Positions 8,422 through 17,214 of a DNA stretch of 64,000 bases are shown here, piece by piece. Position numbers and translations under genes: made by a program. The DNA lies in assembly GCF_001661595.2 (NCBI RefSeq), contig NZ_LYPF02000024.1, positions 20,450 through 84,449 of the forward strand, written 5' to 3'. The notes below the pieces were generated by a model, which ran no database searches, had not been told where the DNA came from, and saw only the letters and a list, made by a program, of their open reading frames with translations. How positions within the stretch are numbered: the stretch's first letter is position 1; each line of letters starts with the position of its first letter. This DNA comes from Crocinitomix algicola. GTDB taxonomy: Bacteria; Bacteroidota; Bacteroidia; Flavobacteriales_D; Crocinitomicaceae.

Positions 8422-9233
8422 ATTCGATAAGTTAAGCCTAAATTTACGCCGATTCCATACATATGATGCACTCGTTTGAATGTATCTCCGCTGTAGGTAT
8501 TTCCCAAATGTCTCCTGTACTCTACATTTAACGTCAACCCAAAATATTTCACGTAATAATTCAACCCAAGTCCTCCACTAACCATAATATTAAAAGGGTT
8601 AAAACCTTGTTTAATTTTCTGAAATACTTCTTCCGTTTCAACTCCCTCTGCTGTTCGGAAATCCGTTCTATTTCGTATATTTAATATATTCAATGGCATT
8701 ATACCTGCGAAACCAAAAACCTGAAAATCTTGACCATAAGTATATCTTAGTTTTAAAGGAATTCCAGCTTGAACATACATATTGGAATAAAAATAAGTAG
8801 AGTCCGAATTTGGGTCTTCATAAAAATATTGTTCCCCATGGCCGAAAAACGATAATCCAGCTTCAAGACCAAAATTACCTCCTAGGTCCATTACGGTTCC
8901 TAATGTTATACCTGGAGCATACCAAGACTTTTCGTCTAATTTTTTCGCATGAAAACTATAAACTGAATTATCTTGAAAATCTCTGTATGAATATTGCCCT
9001 AAAACGCTGATATAGTAAGTAGACCCCGTTAAGTTTTCATAATCAAAAGGAGGCAATGTTCGTTGATATTCGTCCTCCTTAGCTTTCACCTCTTTTTTCT
9101 TTTCTTTTTTTTCTTTTTTAGGCTTTACCTCTCCACCTGAAATTTGAGCAGTCACTGACAGTCCACTAAAAAATAATACGCCTAATAATAAATACTTGAA
9201 ATGCGTTTCTTTTCGTTTATATTTGATTTTCAT
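8418..9233 (-). CDS. Outer-membrane beta-barrel protein (PorT-like family)
   Basis: 271 aa with a signal peptide (cleaved near SVTAQ), then a Lys/Glu-rich linker (KPKKEKKEKKKE) and a beta-barrel body with alternating hydrophobic strands, ending LNLGLTYRI with an aromatic/hydrophobic C-terminal strand. This resembles the outer-membrane beta-barrel domain family that includes PorT-like proteins, but I cannot assign it to PorT itself. Start is the ATG at 9233; an upstream in-frame start would add residues before the signal. It converges on nnr with overlapping stop codons. Confidence 0.75.
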   Translation of the reverse strand: MKIKYKRKETHFKYLLLGVLFFSGLSVTAQISGGEVKPKKEKKEKKKEVKAKEDEYQRTLPPFDYENLTGSTYYISVLGQYSYRDFQDNSVYSFHAKKLDEKSWYAPGITLGTVMDLGGNFGLEAGLSFFGHGEQYFYEDPNSDSTYFYSNMYVQAGIPLKLRYTYGQDFQVFGFAGIMPLNILNIRNRTDFRTAEGVETEEVFQKIKQGFNPFNIMVSGGLGLNYYVKYFGLTLNVEYRRHLGNTYSGDTFKRVHHMYGIGVNLGLTYRI

Positions 9234-9277
9234 ACATGCAAAAATAAGGAATGACAATTAATTAATTTTAATCTTTT

Positions 9278-9868
9278 ATGCGAATTACTTTCAATTCCCC
9301 CGTAATATTAACTTTTTCTTTTTTATGTGCCATAGTCTATTTATTCAACCCCCAATCTCATCCAGCAAACAGTTTATTTACGCTTTTGCCCGTTTGGGAT
9401 CTGGACAATTTCACATGGTACTTTAGACTATTTTCAAACGCAATAGGCCATGCTAGCACCGACCATTTAATGTCTAATCTTGCTTTTATATTATTATTGG
9501 GACCCTTGATAGAAGAAAAATATGGTTGGAAAAACACCTTATTCATGCTTTTATCAACGGCATTAATTTGTTCTTTATTTCATTTACTTTTCTTTAATGT
9601 TGGTCTTTTAGGAGCAAGTGGAATTGTTTTTATGTTAATTTTACTAACCTCATTGGTTAACTTTAAATCCGGAGAAATCCCTTTAACTTTTATCCTCATA
9701 GTGTTAGTGTATATAGGTAAAGAAATAATGGGAACGTTTTCAGATGACAATATTTCACATACAACACATATTGTTGGTGGAATTGTTGGTGCCGCTTTTG
9801 GATTTCTTTTGAATAAAAAAAAGAGCAAAAAAAATACTAAATCTAACCCTTTAAATGCGGTTAAATAA
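9278..9868 (+). CDS. Rhomboid family intramembrane serine protease
   Basis: 196-aa polytopic membrane protease. The conserved HASTDHLMSNLAF segment, the serine nucleophile in GASG (about residue 113) and the histidine of the last core helix (HTTHIVGG) make a complete Ser-His dyad. It ends with a Lys-rich cytosolic tail. Substrates are unknown. The start is 44 bases from the divergent barrel gene. Confidence 0.88.
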   Translation: MRITFNSPVILTFSFLCAIVYLFNPQSHPANSLFTLLPVWDLDNFTWYFRLFSNAIGHASTDHLMSNLAFILLLGPLIEEKYGWKNTLFMLLSTALICSLFHLLFFNVGLLGASGIVFMLILLTSLVNFKSGEIPLTFILIVLVYIGKEIMGTFSDDNISHTTHIVGGIVGAAFGFLLNKKKSKKNTKSNPLNAVK

Positions 9869-9944
9869 ACAATTTATTAGATAATGGAAAAATCGAGCGG
9901 ATTAACGTTTTGAATTTATTATTTTTATCACTTTCAATAAAGCT

Positions 9945-10910
9945 ATGGAGAAATTATCGGACAAGGACGGAATAGATCAACTCAGTATAAAATACAAAGC
10001 ACTTAAAGCTGAAATTCACAAAGTAATTGTTGGACAAGATGATGTGGTAAATCAAGTCATCATGTCAATATTTAGTCGCGGACATAGTTTATTAGTCGGT
10101 GTACCTGGATTAGCTAAAACTCTATTAATTCAAACTATATCAGATTCACTTGGTTTATCCTTTAAGCGAATTCAATTTACGCCAGATTTAATGCCTTCGG
10201 ATATCATTGGTTCTGAAATTTTAGATGAGAATAGAAATTTCAAGTTTATCAAAGGTCCTATTTTTGCAAATATTGTTTTGGCGGATGAAATAAACCGTAC
10301 CCCTCCTAAAACTCAAGCGGCCTTATTAGAAGCAATGCAAGAGAAAACGGTTACCGCGGCGGGAACGAAATACGAATTAGACAAACCATTCTTCGTTTTA
10401 GCGACTCAAAACCCGATTGAGCAGGAAGGTACTTATCCTTTACCTGAGGCGCAACTTGACCGTTTCATGTTCAACATTTGGGTGGATTACCCCACATATG
10501 AAGAAGAAATTGCCATTGTAAAAAACACTACAGCAGATTTAAAGACGAACTTAAGCCCTATACTTTCTGGAGAAGAGATCGTTTATTTTCAAAATCTAAT
10601 TCGACGTATTCCTGTTCCAGAATCTGTTTATGAATATGCAGTAAAGCTTGTCGCTAAGACACGTAAAAACTCGCCCCACACACACCCTTTAACCGAACAA
10701 TATTTAGATTGGGGAGCTGGTCCAAGAGCATCCCAATATTTAATTATAGGAGCTAAATGTCACGCAGCAATTCATGGCAAATATTCTCCAGATATTGAAG
10801 ATGTGAAAGCTGTTGCCTACGCTATTTTACGTCACAGAATTGTTCGAAATTACCGTGCTGAGGCTGAAGGCTATACGATGGAGAAAATAATTCAAGAATT
10901 AATGAAATAA
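9945..10910 (+). CDS. MoxR family AAA ATPase
   Basis: 321 aa, usual length. Walker A GVPGLAKT (about residues 55-62), Walker B VLADEINRTPPKTQAALLEAM, sensor 1 LATQNPIEQEG and PEAQLDRF. MoxR ATPases act as chaperones for insertion of metal cofactors or complex assembly, usually next to DUF58 and VWA genes. None of those follows here; a frameshifted barrel remnant follows immediately, so the locus may have been rearranged. Confidence 0.92.
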   Translation: MEKLSDKDGIDQLSIKYKALKAEIHKVIVGQDDVVNQVIMSIFSRGHSLLVGVPGLAKTLLIQTISDSLGLSFKRIQFTPDLMPSDIIGSEILDENRNFKFIKGPIFANIVLADEINRTPPKTQAALLEAMQEKTVTAAGTKYELDKPFFVLATQNPIEQEGTYPLPEAQLDRFMFNIWVDYPTYEEEIAIVKNTTADLKTNLSPILSGEEIVYFQNLIRRIPVPESVYEYAVKLVAKTRKNSPHTHPLTEQYLDWGAGPRASQYLIIGAKCHAAIHGKYSPDIEDVKAVAYAILRHRIVRNYRAEAEGYTMEKIIQELMK

Positions 10911-11161
10911 TTCAATATTCTTGATATCCAAGCTGAAGATTTTGTTAATTACGAAATAAATTCGAATCTTTCATACCGTAAAACTGGTATTGCTGGGGGT
11001 ATGAATACTATAGCAAGTACCTTGATAAAAATATGGGAGTATCTTGGATTGGTGAAGCAGGTTTTGCACCAGGATCTTCAGGAAGCTCAATAGGCCATTC
11101 GCTTTTGAACAATTTTTATTTAGATTTTAAACTAGGATATCATTTTGCGAAAATCATTTAG
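10911..11161 (+). pseudogene. Remnant of outer-membrane beta-barrel gene
   Basis: Directly after the moxR stop, and in the same frame, the DNA reads FNILDIQAEDFVNYEI followed by NSNLSYRKTGIAGGM. Near 11000 the sensible frame shifts to GYEYYSKYLDKNMGVSW and continues to LGYHFAKII and a TAG at 11159-11161. Joined, the two pieces look like the last strands of a secreted beta-barrel, with the aromatic alternation of such proteins. There is no start codon or signal peptide, so this is probably a decayed C-terminal fragment. From 11162 to about 11296 nothing is seen. Confidence 0.5.
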
Positions 11162-11296
11162 CCTTCCAATTGAATTAAATTCATAAAGCTTAAACAAGGT
11201 GAAATTATTCATCCAATAAACTAAATTAAGTTAGAATTAACGGCGCGTAAAACAGTGCAATAATTTTAGATTATTCTAATTTTTTAATTCGACAAT

Positions 11297-11327
11297 TAGT
11301 TCTGAACTTTTGTTTTACCTATCTTTG
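11297..11327 (+). promoter_or_regulatory. Candidate promoter of purB
   Basis: TTAG (11297-11300), 19-bp spacer, TATCTTTG (11320-11327), which is an exact TAnnTTTG match. It lies 23 bases before the purB ATG. Confidence 0.6.
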
Positions 11328-11350
11328 CGCTTCATTAATTTATTGAAATC

Positions 11351-12700
11351 ATGAATGCTTTAACAGCTATTTCTCCAATTGACGGAAGATACCGTAACAA
11401 AGTTGAAAATTTAGGGGACTATTTTTCAGAATACGCATTAATAAAATACCGTGTACAAGTAGAAATTGAGTACTTTTTGGCTTTAACCGAAATGGACATC
11501 AAGGCGCTTGCTGATTTCCCAAAAGATCAAAAAGATAGTTTACGTTCTATTTACATCGATTTTTCGATTGAAGATGCAAAAAAAATCAAAGACATTGAAA
11601 AGGTTACCAATCACGATGTTAAAGCTGTCGAATATTTTATTAAAGAACGTTTAAGTGATTTAGATTTAAGTCAATTTGAAGAGTTTATTCATTTCGGCTT
11701 AACATCTCAGGACATTAACAATACAGCTGTACCTTTGTCGTTAAGGGATGCTGTGCATCAAGAATACATTCCATTATTAGACGAACTGATCCATACCTTA
11801 AATGAACTAAGTCAAGAATGGAAAGAAATTCCAATGTTGGCTCGCACACATGGACAGCCGGCTTCGCCTACTCGTTTAGGTAAAGAAATCTATGTTTTTG
11901 TTGAGCGATTGGATGTTCAAAAAAGACAACTTCTTGCCATTCCATTTTCAGCTAAATTTGGCGGAGCAACTGGAAATATGAATGCTCACTTTGTAGCATA
12001 TCCAAAAATTGACTGGGTTGATTTTGCCAATAATTTTGTTAATAACACATTGCGCATTGATCGAAGTCAAACAACAACTCAAATTGAACATTATGATAAT
12101 GCTGCAGCTCTTTTTGACGCAATGAAAAGAATCAACAGCATTATTCTTGATTTGGATCGAGATATGTGGACTTATATATCAATGGATTATTTTAAGCAAA
12201 AAATAAAAGCAGGAGAAATAGGCTCTTCAGCTATGCCGCATAAAGTGAACCCTATTGACTTTGAAAACTCCGAAGGAAACATTGGTATGGCGAATGCCAT
12301 TTTTGAGCATTTATCAGCGAAATTACCAGTTTCACGACTACAACGAGACCTTACAGATTCAACTGTTTTAAGAAATGTTGGTGTTCCTATTGGACATACT
12401 TTAATCGCTCTTCAATCAACTTTAAAAGGGATTAATAAACTCTTATTGAATGAAGCAAAACTTGCTGAAGATTTGGAAGATAACTGGGCTGTTGTTGCAG
12501 AAGCAATTCAAACTGTTCTAAGAAGAGAAGGATATCCTAAACCATACGAAGCTTTAAAAGGTTTAACACGCACAAATGATGTGATTTCGGCAAAAAGTAT
12601 TAGTGAGTTTATTGATTCATTAGAAGTATCTGAAGAGGTAAAATCAGAATTGAAATTAATCAACCCTAGAAACTTTACCGGAATTAACATGGTCAAGTAA
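11351..12700 (+). CDS. purB: Adenylosuccinate lyase
   Basis: Catalyses two steps of purine synthesis: SAICAR to AICAR plus fumarate, and adenylosuccinate to AMP plus fumarate. 449 aa, matching the E. coli-type enzyme, beginning MNALTAISPIDGRY. Family signature SSAMPHKVNPIDFEN (about residues 295-309) carries the flexible catalytic serine loop; the active-site His segment ARTHGQPASPT is intact. Monocistronic by context: own promoter, and a terminator 26 bases after the stop. purA, acting one step earlier on the AMP branch, is at 39023. Confidence 0.96.
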   Translation: MNALTAISPIDGRYRNKVENLGDYFSEYALIKYRVQVEIEYFLALTEMDIKALADFPKDQKDSLRSIYIDFSIEDAKKIKDIEKVTNHDVKAVEYFIKERLSDLDLSQFEEFIHFGLTSQDINNTAVPLSLRDAVHQEYIPLLDELIHTLNELSQEWKEIPMLARTHGQPASPTRLGKEIYVFVERLDVQKRQLLAIPFSAKFGGATGNMNAHFVAYPKIDWVDFANNFVNNTLRIDRSQTTTQIEHYDNAAALFDAMKRINSIILDLDRDMWTYISMDYFKQKIKAGEIGSSAMPHKVNPIDFENSEGNIGMANAIFEHLSAKLPVSRLQRDLTDSTVLRNVGVPIGHTLIALQSTLKGINKLLLNEAKLAEDLEDNWAVVAEAIQTVLRREGYPKPYEALKGLTRTNDVISAKSISEFIDSLEVSEEVKSELKLINPRNFTGINMVK

Positions 12701-12723
12701 TTTTAAATTTGATTTCAAAATTT

Positions 12724-12960
12724 TTAAAGCGCTTTTAGCGCTTTTTTTATTTCCTCTTTTTCTTCTAAAGTAAAGGTAGGTTTTTGATTGGTTTCTTTAT
12801 CAAGCAGCTCAAGTATTTGGTTCAGAGTGGCTGAATCCGACTCGTAATTTCTACATCCTTTACAAATAAAACGATGCAAACGGATTTGCATTTTTTCTGA
12901 TAAATTTAACTCCGTTAAATATCCTTTTTCAATATAGTATGTAATTTTCTCGCAATTCAC
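12724..12960 (-). CDS. Small soluble zinc-binding anti-sigma factor (ZAS-like)
   Basis: 78 aa. H29-x3-C33-x2-C36 (HRFICKGC), with Cys3 26 residues upstream, is the zf-HC2/ZAS zinc motif of cytosolic anti-sigma factors. There is no membrane segment, so it would act in the cytoplasm and might sense redox or metal. The GTG start overlaps the TAG stop of the upstream sigma gene by one base (TAGTG), a strong sign of coupled translation. The C-terminal codons double as the purB terminator. Confidence 0.72.
   Translation of the reverse strand: MNCEKITYYIEKGYLTELNLSEKMQIRLHRFICKGCRNYESDSATLNQILELLDKETNQKPTFTLEEKEEIKKALKAL
12726..12748 (+). terminator. Rho-independent terminator of purB
   Basis: Stem AAAGCGC / GCGCTTT with a five-base loop followed by a T-run. 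The hairpin lies inside the 3' coding end of the convergent anti-sigma gene, where it encodes the Ala/Lys/Leu C-terminus. Confidence 0.75.
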
Positions 12961-13514
12961 TAGTCAAACCATTTTTTCTCGAGGCAATCTCGGAGTTGCA
13001 ATTTAGCACGATGTATGATCACCCACAAGTTTGACGCTGTAATTTCATGTTCATTACAAACCTCTTCACTTTCTTTATTTTCAACCAACTTATCAACTAC
13101 AATTCCTTTGTATTTTGAAGGTAATAGACTAATACAATGGCCAATTGCTTCTCTCAATTCGTTGTTTTCAATTTCAACTTCTATCTCTGCTAATTTACCT
13201 TTTGGTCGGTAATTATTTAAAAACTCACCCTTAATAATTCCGTCTGTAGTGAAAAAAGACATCGGGTTAGTTTTACGAGATTCTTGTTTTCTCCAGTGAT
13301 CGATTATTTTTCGTTTCAATATTGAGAACAACCATGTTTTCACAGTACTTTTTCCTTGAAAATTATCGAGTCCTTTTAAAGCAGAAACAAAGGTATCTTG
13401 AACAAGATCTTTCGACAGGTCCATGTCGTTAACCCGTGCGTAGGCATAATTACAAAGCATATCTGCATAATCATCTACCCATTCGGATGTATCTATATTG
13501 GTTGCATTATTCAT
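12960..13514 (-). CDS. ECF-type RNA polymerase sigma factor
   Basis: 184 aa with regions 2 and 4 only. Region 2 contains LCNYAYARVNDMDLSKDLVQDTF and the -10 reading helix TVKTWLFSILKRKIIDHWRK. Region 4 contains LPSKYKGIVVDKLVENKESEEVC and an HTH ending in NLWVIIHRAKLQLRDCLEK. The downstream gene overlaps and encodes its likely zinc anti-sigma. The upstream region lacks a sigma-A TAnnTTTG, consistent with (not proof of) autoregulation. Confidence 0.9.
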   Translation of the reverse strand: MNNATNIDTSEWVDDYADMLCNYAYARVNDMDLSKDLVQDTFVSALKGLDNFQGKSTVKTWLFSILKRKIIDHWRKQESRKTNPMSFFTTDGIIKGEFLNNYRPKGKLAEIEVEIENNELREAIGHCISLLPSKYKGIVVDKLVENKESEEVCNEHEITASNLWVIIHRAKLQLRDCLEKKWFD

Positions 13515-13640
13515 CCCGTGTAAAATTAGTGATATTTCTTTTTTCTAACATGTTCTTAAATTCACTAATCTTGTAATCCAAACTGCGGTAATTAGTTTAT
13601 TAAAACCTGGATTTAAAACAATCAAATTCTGTTTTTGTTC

Positions 13641-13673
13641 AAAAAAAAAGAGGCTAATTACATTAACCTCTTT
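13641..13673 (-). terminator. Rho-independent terminator of beta-oxidation operon
   Basis: Stem AAAGAGG / CCTCTTT with a loop that can extend by TAAT/ATTA. On the minus strand it is followed by a U-run from the A-tract at 13641-13649. It lies 21 bases after the acyl-CoA dehydrogenase stop. Confidence 0.75.
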
Positions 13674-13693
13674 AAAATTATTTCGAAATATCA

Positions 13694-15496
13694 TTACCCA
13701 TTCACAGCATCGGACAAACAATAACTTCCCTTATCTATTAATTTGGTTGCTATTAATTGTCGTGCATTTTTTGTATTGAATGGCTGTACTTTGGTAAATC
13801 GTTTAAGCCCCATCATCATCATGGTTAATTCATCAGCTTCGACAAAAGCCATTAATGCATCCTTCCCAGATTTGTTAATTCGATCAGCCGCATCAAAAAT
13901 GTATGTTTTAACTATGGCAATGTATTCCGCACATGCTTCTTCTCCTCTTGATTTCACCATTTTTTCCACTCTTAAAAGCACAGATTCAGACGCATAAATA
14001 GCATTTGCAATATCAGCAATATTCATCAAAATTTCTTGTTCTTTCGATAATTGCATCATTAACTTCTGAGCGGCAGTTCCTGCGACCATCAATAAGGTCT
14101 TTTTAAAATTCTTCAAATAACCTTTTTCTTCCGCAAACAACTCTGAAGAAGGATCCGAAAAATCAGGAATACTCATCAACTCATTTGCAACAGCTTGTGC
14201 TGGCCCCATCAAGTCCAATTGACCTTTCATTGCCTTTTTCAAAATCATGTCCACTGTTAAAAGACGATTGATTTCATTGGTTCCTTCAAAAATTCGATTT
14301 ATTCTTGAATCACGATAAGCACGTTCAACTGCTGATTCAGCCGAGAATCCCATTCCTCCATGAATTTGAACTCCTTCATCAACGCAATAGTCTAGGGTTT
14401 CTGAACCTAATACCTTTAACATTGCGCATTCCGCGGCAAACTCTTCAATACCTTTCAATGTTGCATCTTGCTTATCCATTCCCCCTTCAACAAGGTTGTG
14501 GATTGCTTCATCGATATTTGCCGCGGCACGATAGACTGCAGATTCTAACACAAAAGTTTGTATCGCCTGTTCGCCAATTTTATGTCGAATAGCACCATAT
14601 TTTGAAATCGGTCGACCAAATTGTTCTCTTTCATTGGCATATCTAACCGAGTGATTAACGACCTCTTTCGCTCCCCCTAAAACACCAGCCGCTAATTTTA
14701 TACGCCCAATATTTAAAATATTCAAAGCAATTTTAAACCCTTTATTTCTTTCTCCGAGGAGATTTTCTGCCGGAATTGAGACATTGTTAAAGAACACTTG
14801 TCGTGTAGAAGAACCTTTGATTCCCATTTTTTTCTCCTCTGGATTTAGGGAAATTCCTTCACGGTTAGCTTCGACGATAAAACCAGTCAAATTCTCATCA
14901 TCACCAATTTTAGCGAATACGGTAAAAACATCTGCAAAACCTGCATTCGTAATCCACATTTTTTGGCCATTGATAACATAATTTTTACCGTCTTCAGACA
15001 ATTTAGCTGTTGTTTTACCTGAATTTGCATCAGAACCTGAACTGGGTTCGGTTAAACAATAAGCAGCTTTCCACTCACCACTTGCCAACTTAGGTATAAA
15101 CTTTTGTTTTTGCTCTTCAGTTCCGTAATATAAAATTGGCAGCGTACCAATTCCTGTATGGGCACCATAAGCTACAGAAAAAGAATTACCTCTTCCCAGG
15201 TATTCAGTTGCCAGCATCGAAGTTGGAAAATCAACTCCCATTCCGCCTAAATCTGCAGGTACAGACATACCTAACATGCCTAACTCCCCGGCCTTTTCAA
15301 CTAAACTCGGCATTAACCCTTCCTCCATTGCATCAATCTCTTCAATTTTTGGATCAATTTCTTGGCGAATAAAATCCAAACAAGTTTGTGCAATCATTCG
15401 TTGCTCTTCATTATAATCTTCTGGGGTAAAAACGGCATCGAAATTTGTTTCTCGAATGATAAATTCTCCACCTTTTATTGTCTTTTTATCTTCCAT
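13694..15496 (-). CDS. Acyl-CoA dehydrogenase
   Basis: FAD-dependent first step of fatty-acid beta-oxidation, forming trans-2-enoyl-CoA. 600 aa: N-terminal helical, middle beta (YCLTEPSSGSDANS, WITNAGFADVF) and C-terminal domains (about 30-420), with the conserved RIFEGTNEINR near residue 415. About 180 further residues form the C-terminal extension usual in this Bacteroidota subfamily. It is the last gene of the operon; its ATG overlaps the GNAT stop (TAATG). Electron transfer genes (etfAB) are not in the window. Confidence 0.93.
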   Translation of the reverse strand: MEDKKTIKGGEFIIRETNFDAVFTPEDYNEEQRMIAQTCLDFIRQEIDPKIEEIDAMEEGLMPSLVEKAGELGMLGMSVPADLGGMGVDFPTSMLATEYLGRGNSFSVAYGAHTGIGTLPILYYGTEEQKQKFIPKLASGEWKAAYCLTEPSSGSDANSGKTTAKLSEDGKNYVINGQKMWITNAGFADVFTVFAKIGDDENLTGFIVEANREGISLNPEEKKMGIKGSSTRQVFFNNVSIPAENLLGERNKGFKIALNILNIGRIKLAAGVLGGAKEVVNHSVRYANEREQFGRPISKYGAIRHKIGEQAIQTFVLESAVYRAAANIDEAIHNLVEGGMDKQDATLKGIEEFAAECAMLKVLGSETLDYCVDEGVQIHGGMGFSAESAVERAYRDSRINRIFEGTNEINRLLTVDMILKKAMKGQLDLMGPAQAVANELMSIPDFSDPSSELFAEEKGYLKNFKKTLLMVAGTAAQKLMMQLSKEQEILMNIADIANAIYASESVLLRVEKMVKSRGEEACAEYIAIVKTYIFDAADRINKSGKDALMAFVEADELTMMMMGLKRFTKVQPFNTKNARQLIATKLIDKGSYCLSDAVNG

Positions 15497-15957
15497 TACA
15501 TTCCTTTTTTTAATTCTTTATACATTAATTTATGAGGTCCAATTTTAGGAACGGTGTATACCTGTCCTTTGATTTTAAAATCTAATTTTTCATAAAACCC
15601 TGTAGCTATCAAACGTGCGTCACACCATAATAAATCTACATTTCGCTGATTCAATTCTTCTATTCCTTTTTGCACTAAAAGTGCACCAACTCCCAGCCCT
15701 CTCACTGATGGATCAGTGGCCATTGCTCGCAATCGGTATTGATATTTGGTCGGGAATTTGTCATTTTTTTGAAGAATAAAAGTTGCTGTTCCAACATTTT
15801 GGCCTTTTCTGAATGCTGCCATATGAAATGTTGTATCATCTCCATCTGGTTCTATTTCACAAGCCTGAGCATTTTCAAGATGAGGCCAAAGCACCTTAAA
15901 CCGAAGAGCTTTTAATTCATCCACTTGTGCTTTTCTTATATCTACTTCTATTTTCAA
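15496..15957 (-). CDS. GNAT family N-acetyltransferase
   Basis: 153 aa. Acetyl-CoA binding motif A is RAMATDPSVRGLGVGALLVQKGIEEL (core R-G-L-G-V-G), with the C-terminal FYEKLDFKIKG strand of motif B. It sits between thiolase and acyl-CoA dehydrogenase, with stop/start overlap downstream. The likely start is a TTG at 15957, two bases after the thiolase stop; a longer frame reaching 16008 overlaps thiolase and reads as Cys/Trp-rich shadow sequence. A substrate cannot be inferred; membership of a catabolic acyl-CoA operon may mean acetylation of an operon enzyme or simple cotranscription. Confidence 0.82.
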   Translation of the reverse strand: MKIEVDIRKAQVDELKALRFKVLWPHLENAQACEIEPDGDDTTFHMAAFRKGQNVGTATFILQKNDKFPTKYQYRLRAMATDPSVRGLGVGALLVQKGIEELNQRNVDLLWCDARLIATGFYEKLDFKIKGQVYTVPKIGPHKLMYKELKKGM

Positions 15958-15959
15958 CG

Positions 15960-17138
15960 TTAGAGCATTTCGATTACACCTGCAGCACCTTGACCAGTAC
16001 CAATACACATCGTCACCACGCCATACTTACCATTTCGGCGTTTTAACTCATTAATTATTTGAACGGATAATTTTGCGCCTGTACATCCCAATGGATGACC
16101 TAAAGCAATTGCACCGCCGTTCACGTTAACAATATCTGGATTAAGACCCGTTTCTTTAATCACCGCAAGAGATTGAGACGCAAAAGCTTCATTTAACTCA
16201 ACAAGATCAATGTCACTCATTTTTAATCCCGCCATTTCAATTGCTCCAGGAATTGCTTTTACAGGGCCTATTCCCATTATTCGAGGTTCTACCCCGACCA
16301 CCTTATAAGAAACAAGACGTGCAATTGGTTCAAGATTTAATTTTTTCACCATCTCTTCTGACATCATTAAACAAAATGCTGCCCCATCCGACATTTGAGA
16401 AGCATTTCCCGCTGTTACTGAGCCGTCTGCCGCGAATACTGGTCTTAACCTTGCTAAAGCTTCAGGTGTTGTTCCTAATCGCGGACCTTCATCTACTTTA
16501 ATAATATTTGTCCTTTCAGCTCTTTTTCCCTTTTCATCTAAATAAACTTCGTTAACATGAATAGGAACTATTTCACTTTCAAATTTCTTTTCTTCAATAG
16601 CTTTCAAGGCTTTCATGTGCGAATTGAAGGCAAATTGATCCTGATCTTCTCTCGTAACCTTATATTTTCTCGCCACTTCTTCTGCCGTATTCCCCATTCC
16701 CCAATACCAATCTGCATGATCTTTTGATATCTTAGCGTTTGGAACAACGCGCCATCCTCCCATTGCAATTGCAGACATTGACTCGGTACCTCCCGCAATA
16801 ATAACATCTGCAATTCCCGCTTCAATTTTAGATTTGGCGATTGCCATTGTCTCTATTCCTGATGAACAATAACGATTAACCGTCATTCCCGGAACTTTCT
16901 CTGTGTTTAATCCCATTAGAGAAATAAATCTTCCCACATTTAATCCTTGTTCTGCTTCCGGCATTGCATTTCCTACAATAACATCATCAATTAGTTCATG
17001 ATCTAATTCAGGAACTTCATTTAAGATATGCTTAATAACATCAGCGGCCATATCATCGGGTCTAGTAAACCTAAAACCTCCTTTATTCGCTTTACCTACT
17101 GCGGTACGATAGGCTTTTACTATATATGCTGTTCTCAT
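15960..17138 (-). CDS. Acetyl-CoA acyltransferase (thiolase)
   Basis: Thiolytic last step of beta-oxidation. 392 aa, normal for thiolase II. Catalytic Cys in NRYCSSGIETM (about residue 87), ELNEAFASQ, the His motif GGAIALGHPLGCTGA and the second Cys in TMCIGTGQGAAG are all present. It lies in an operon between the two-domain dehydrogenase/hydratase (76-bp gap upstream) and the GNAT gene. Confidence 0.95.
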   Translation of the reverse strand: MRTAYIVKAYRTAVGKANKGGFRFTRPDDMAADVIKHILNEVPELDHELIDDVIVGNAMPEAEQGLNVGRFISLMGLNTEKVPGMTVNRYCSSGIETMAIAKSKIEAGIADVIIAGGTESMSAIAMGGWRVVPNAKISKDHADWYWGMGNTAEEVARKYKVTREDQDQFAFNSHMKALKAIEEKKFESEIVPIHVNEVYLDEKGKRAERTNIIKVDEGPRLGTTPEALARLRPVFAADGSVTAGNASQMSDGAAFCLMMSEEMVKKLNLEPIARLVSYKVVGVEPRIMGIGPVKAIPGAIEMAGLKMSDIDLVELNEAFASQSLAVIKETGLNPDIVNVNGGAIALGHPLGCTGAKLSVQIINELKRRNGKYGVVTMCIGTGQGAAGVIEML

Positions 17139-17214
17139 TTTTTATTCGTTTAATTCTTTTATTCAATTTTTATCCGTTCATTTTTCGAATTAGTGAAATT
17201 TTGTCGGCACAAAA

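Noticed and set aside
9239..9246. TATTTTTG on the minus strand before the barrel gene as a -7 element
   Set aside because: It is only six bases from the ATG and has no -33 partner; this would force a leaderless message and is better left open.
15958..16008. Longer GNAT start inside thiolase
   Set aside because: The extra residues (Cys, Trp, Arg-rich) are shadow sequence of thiolase on another frame.
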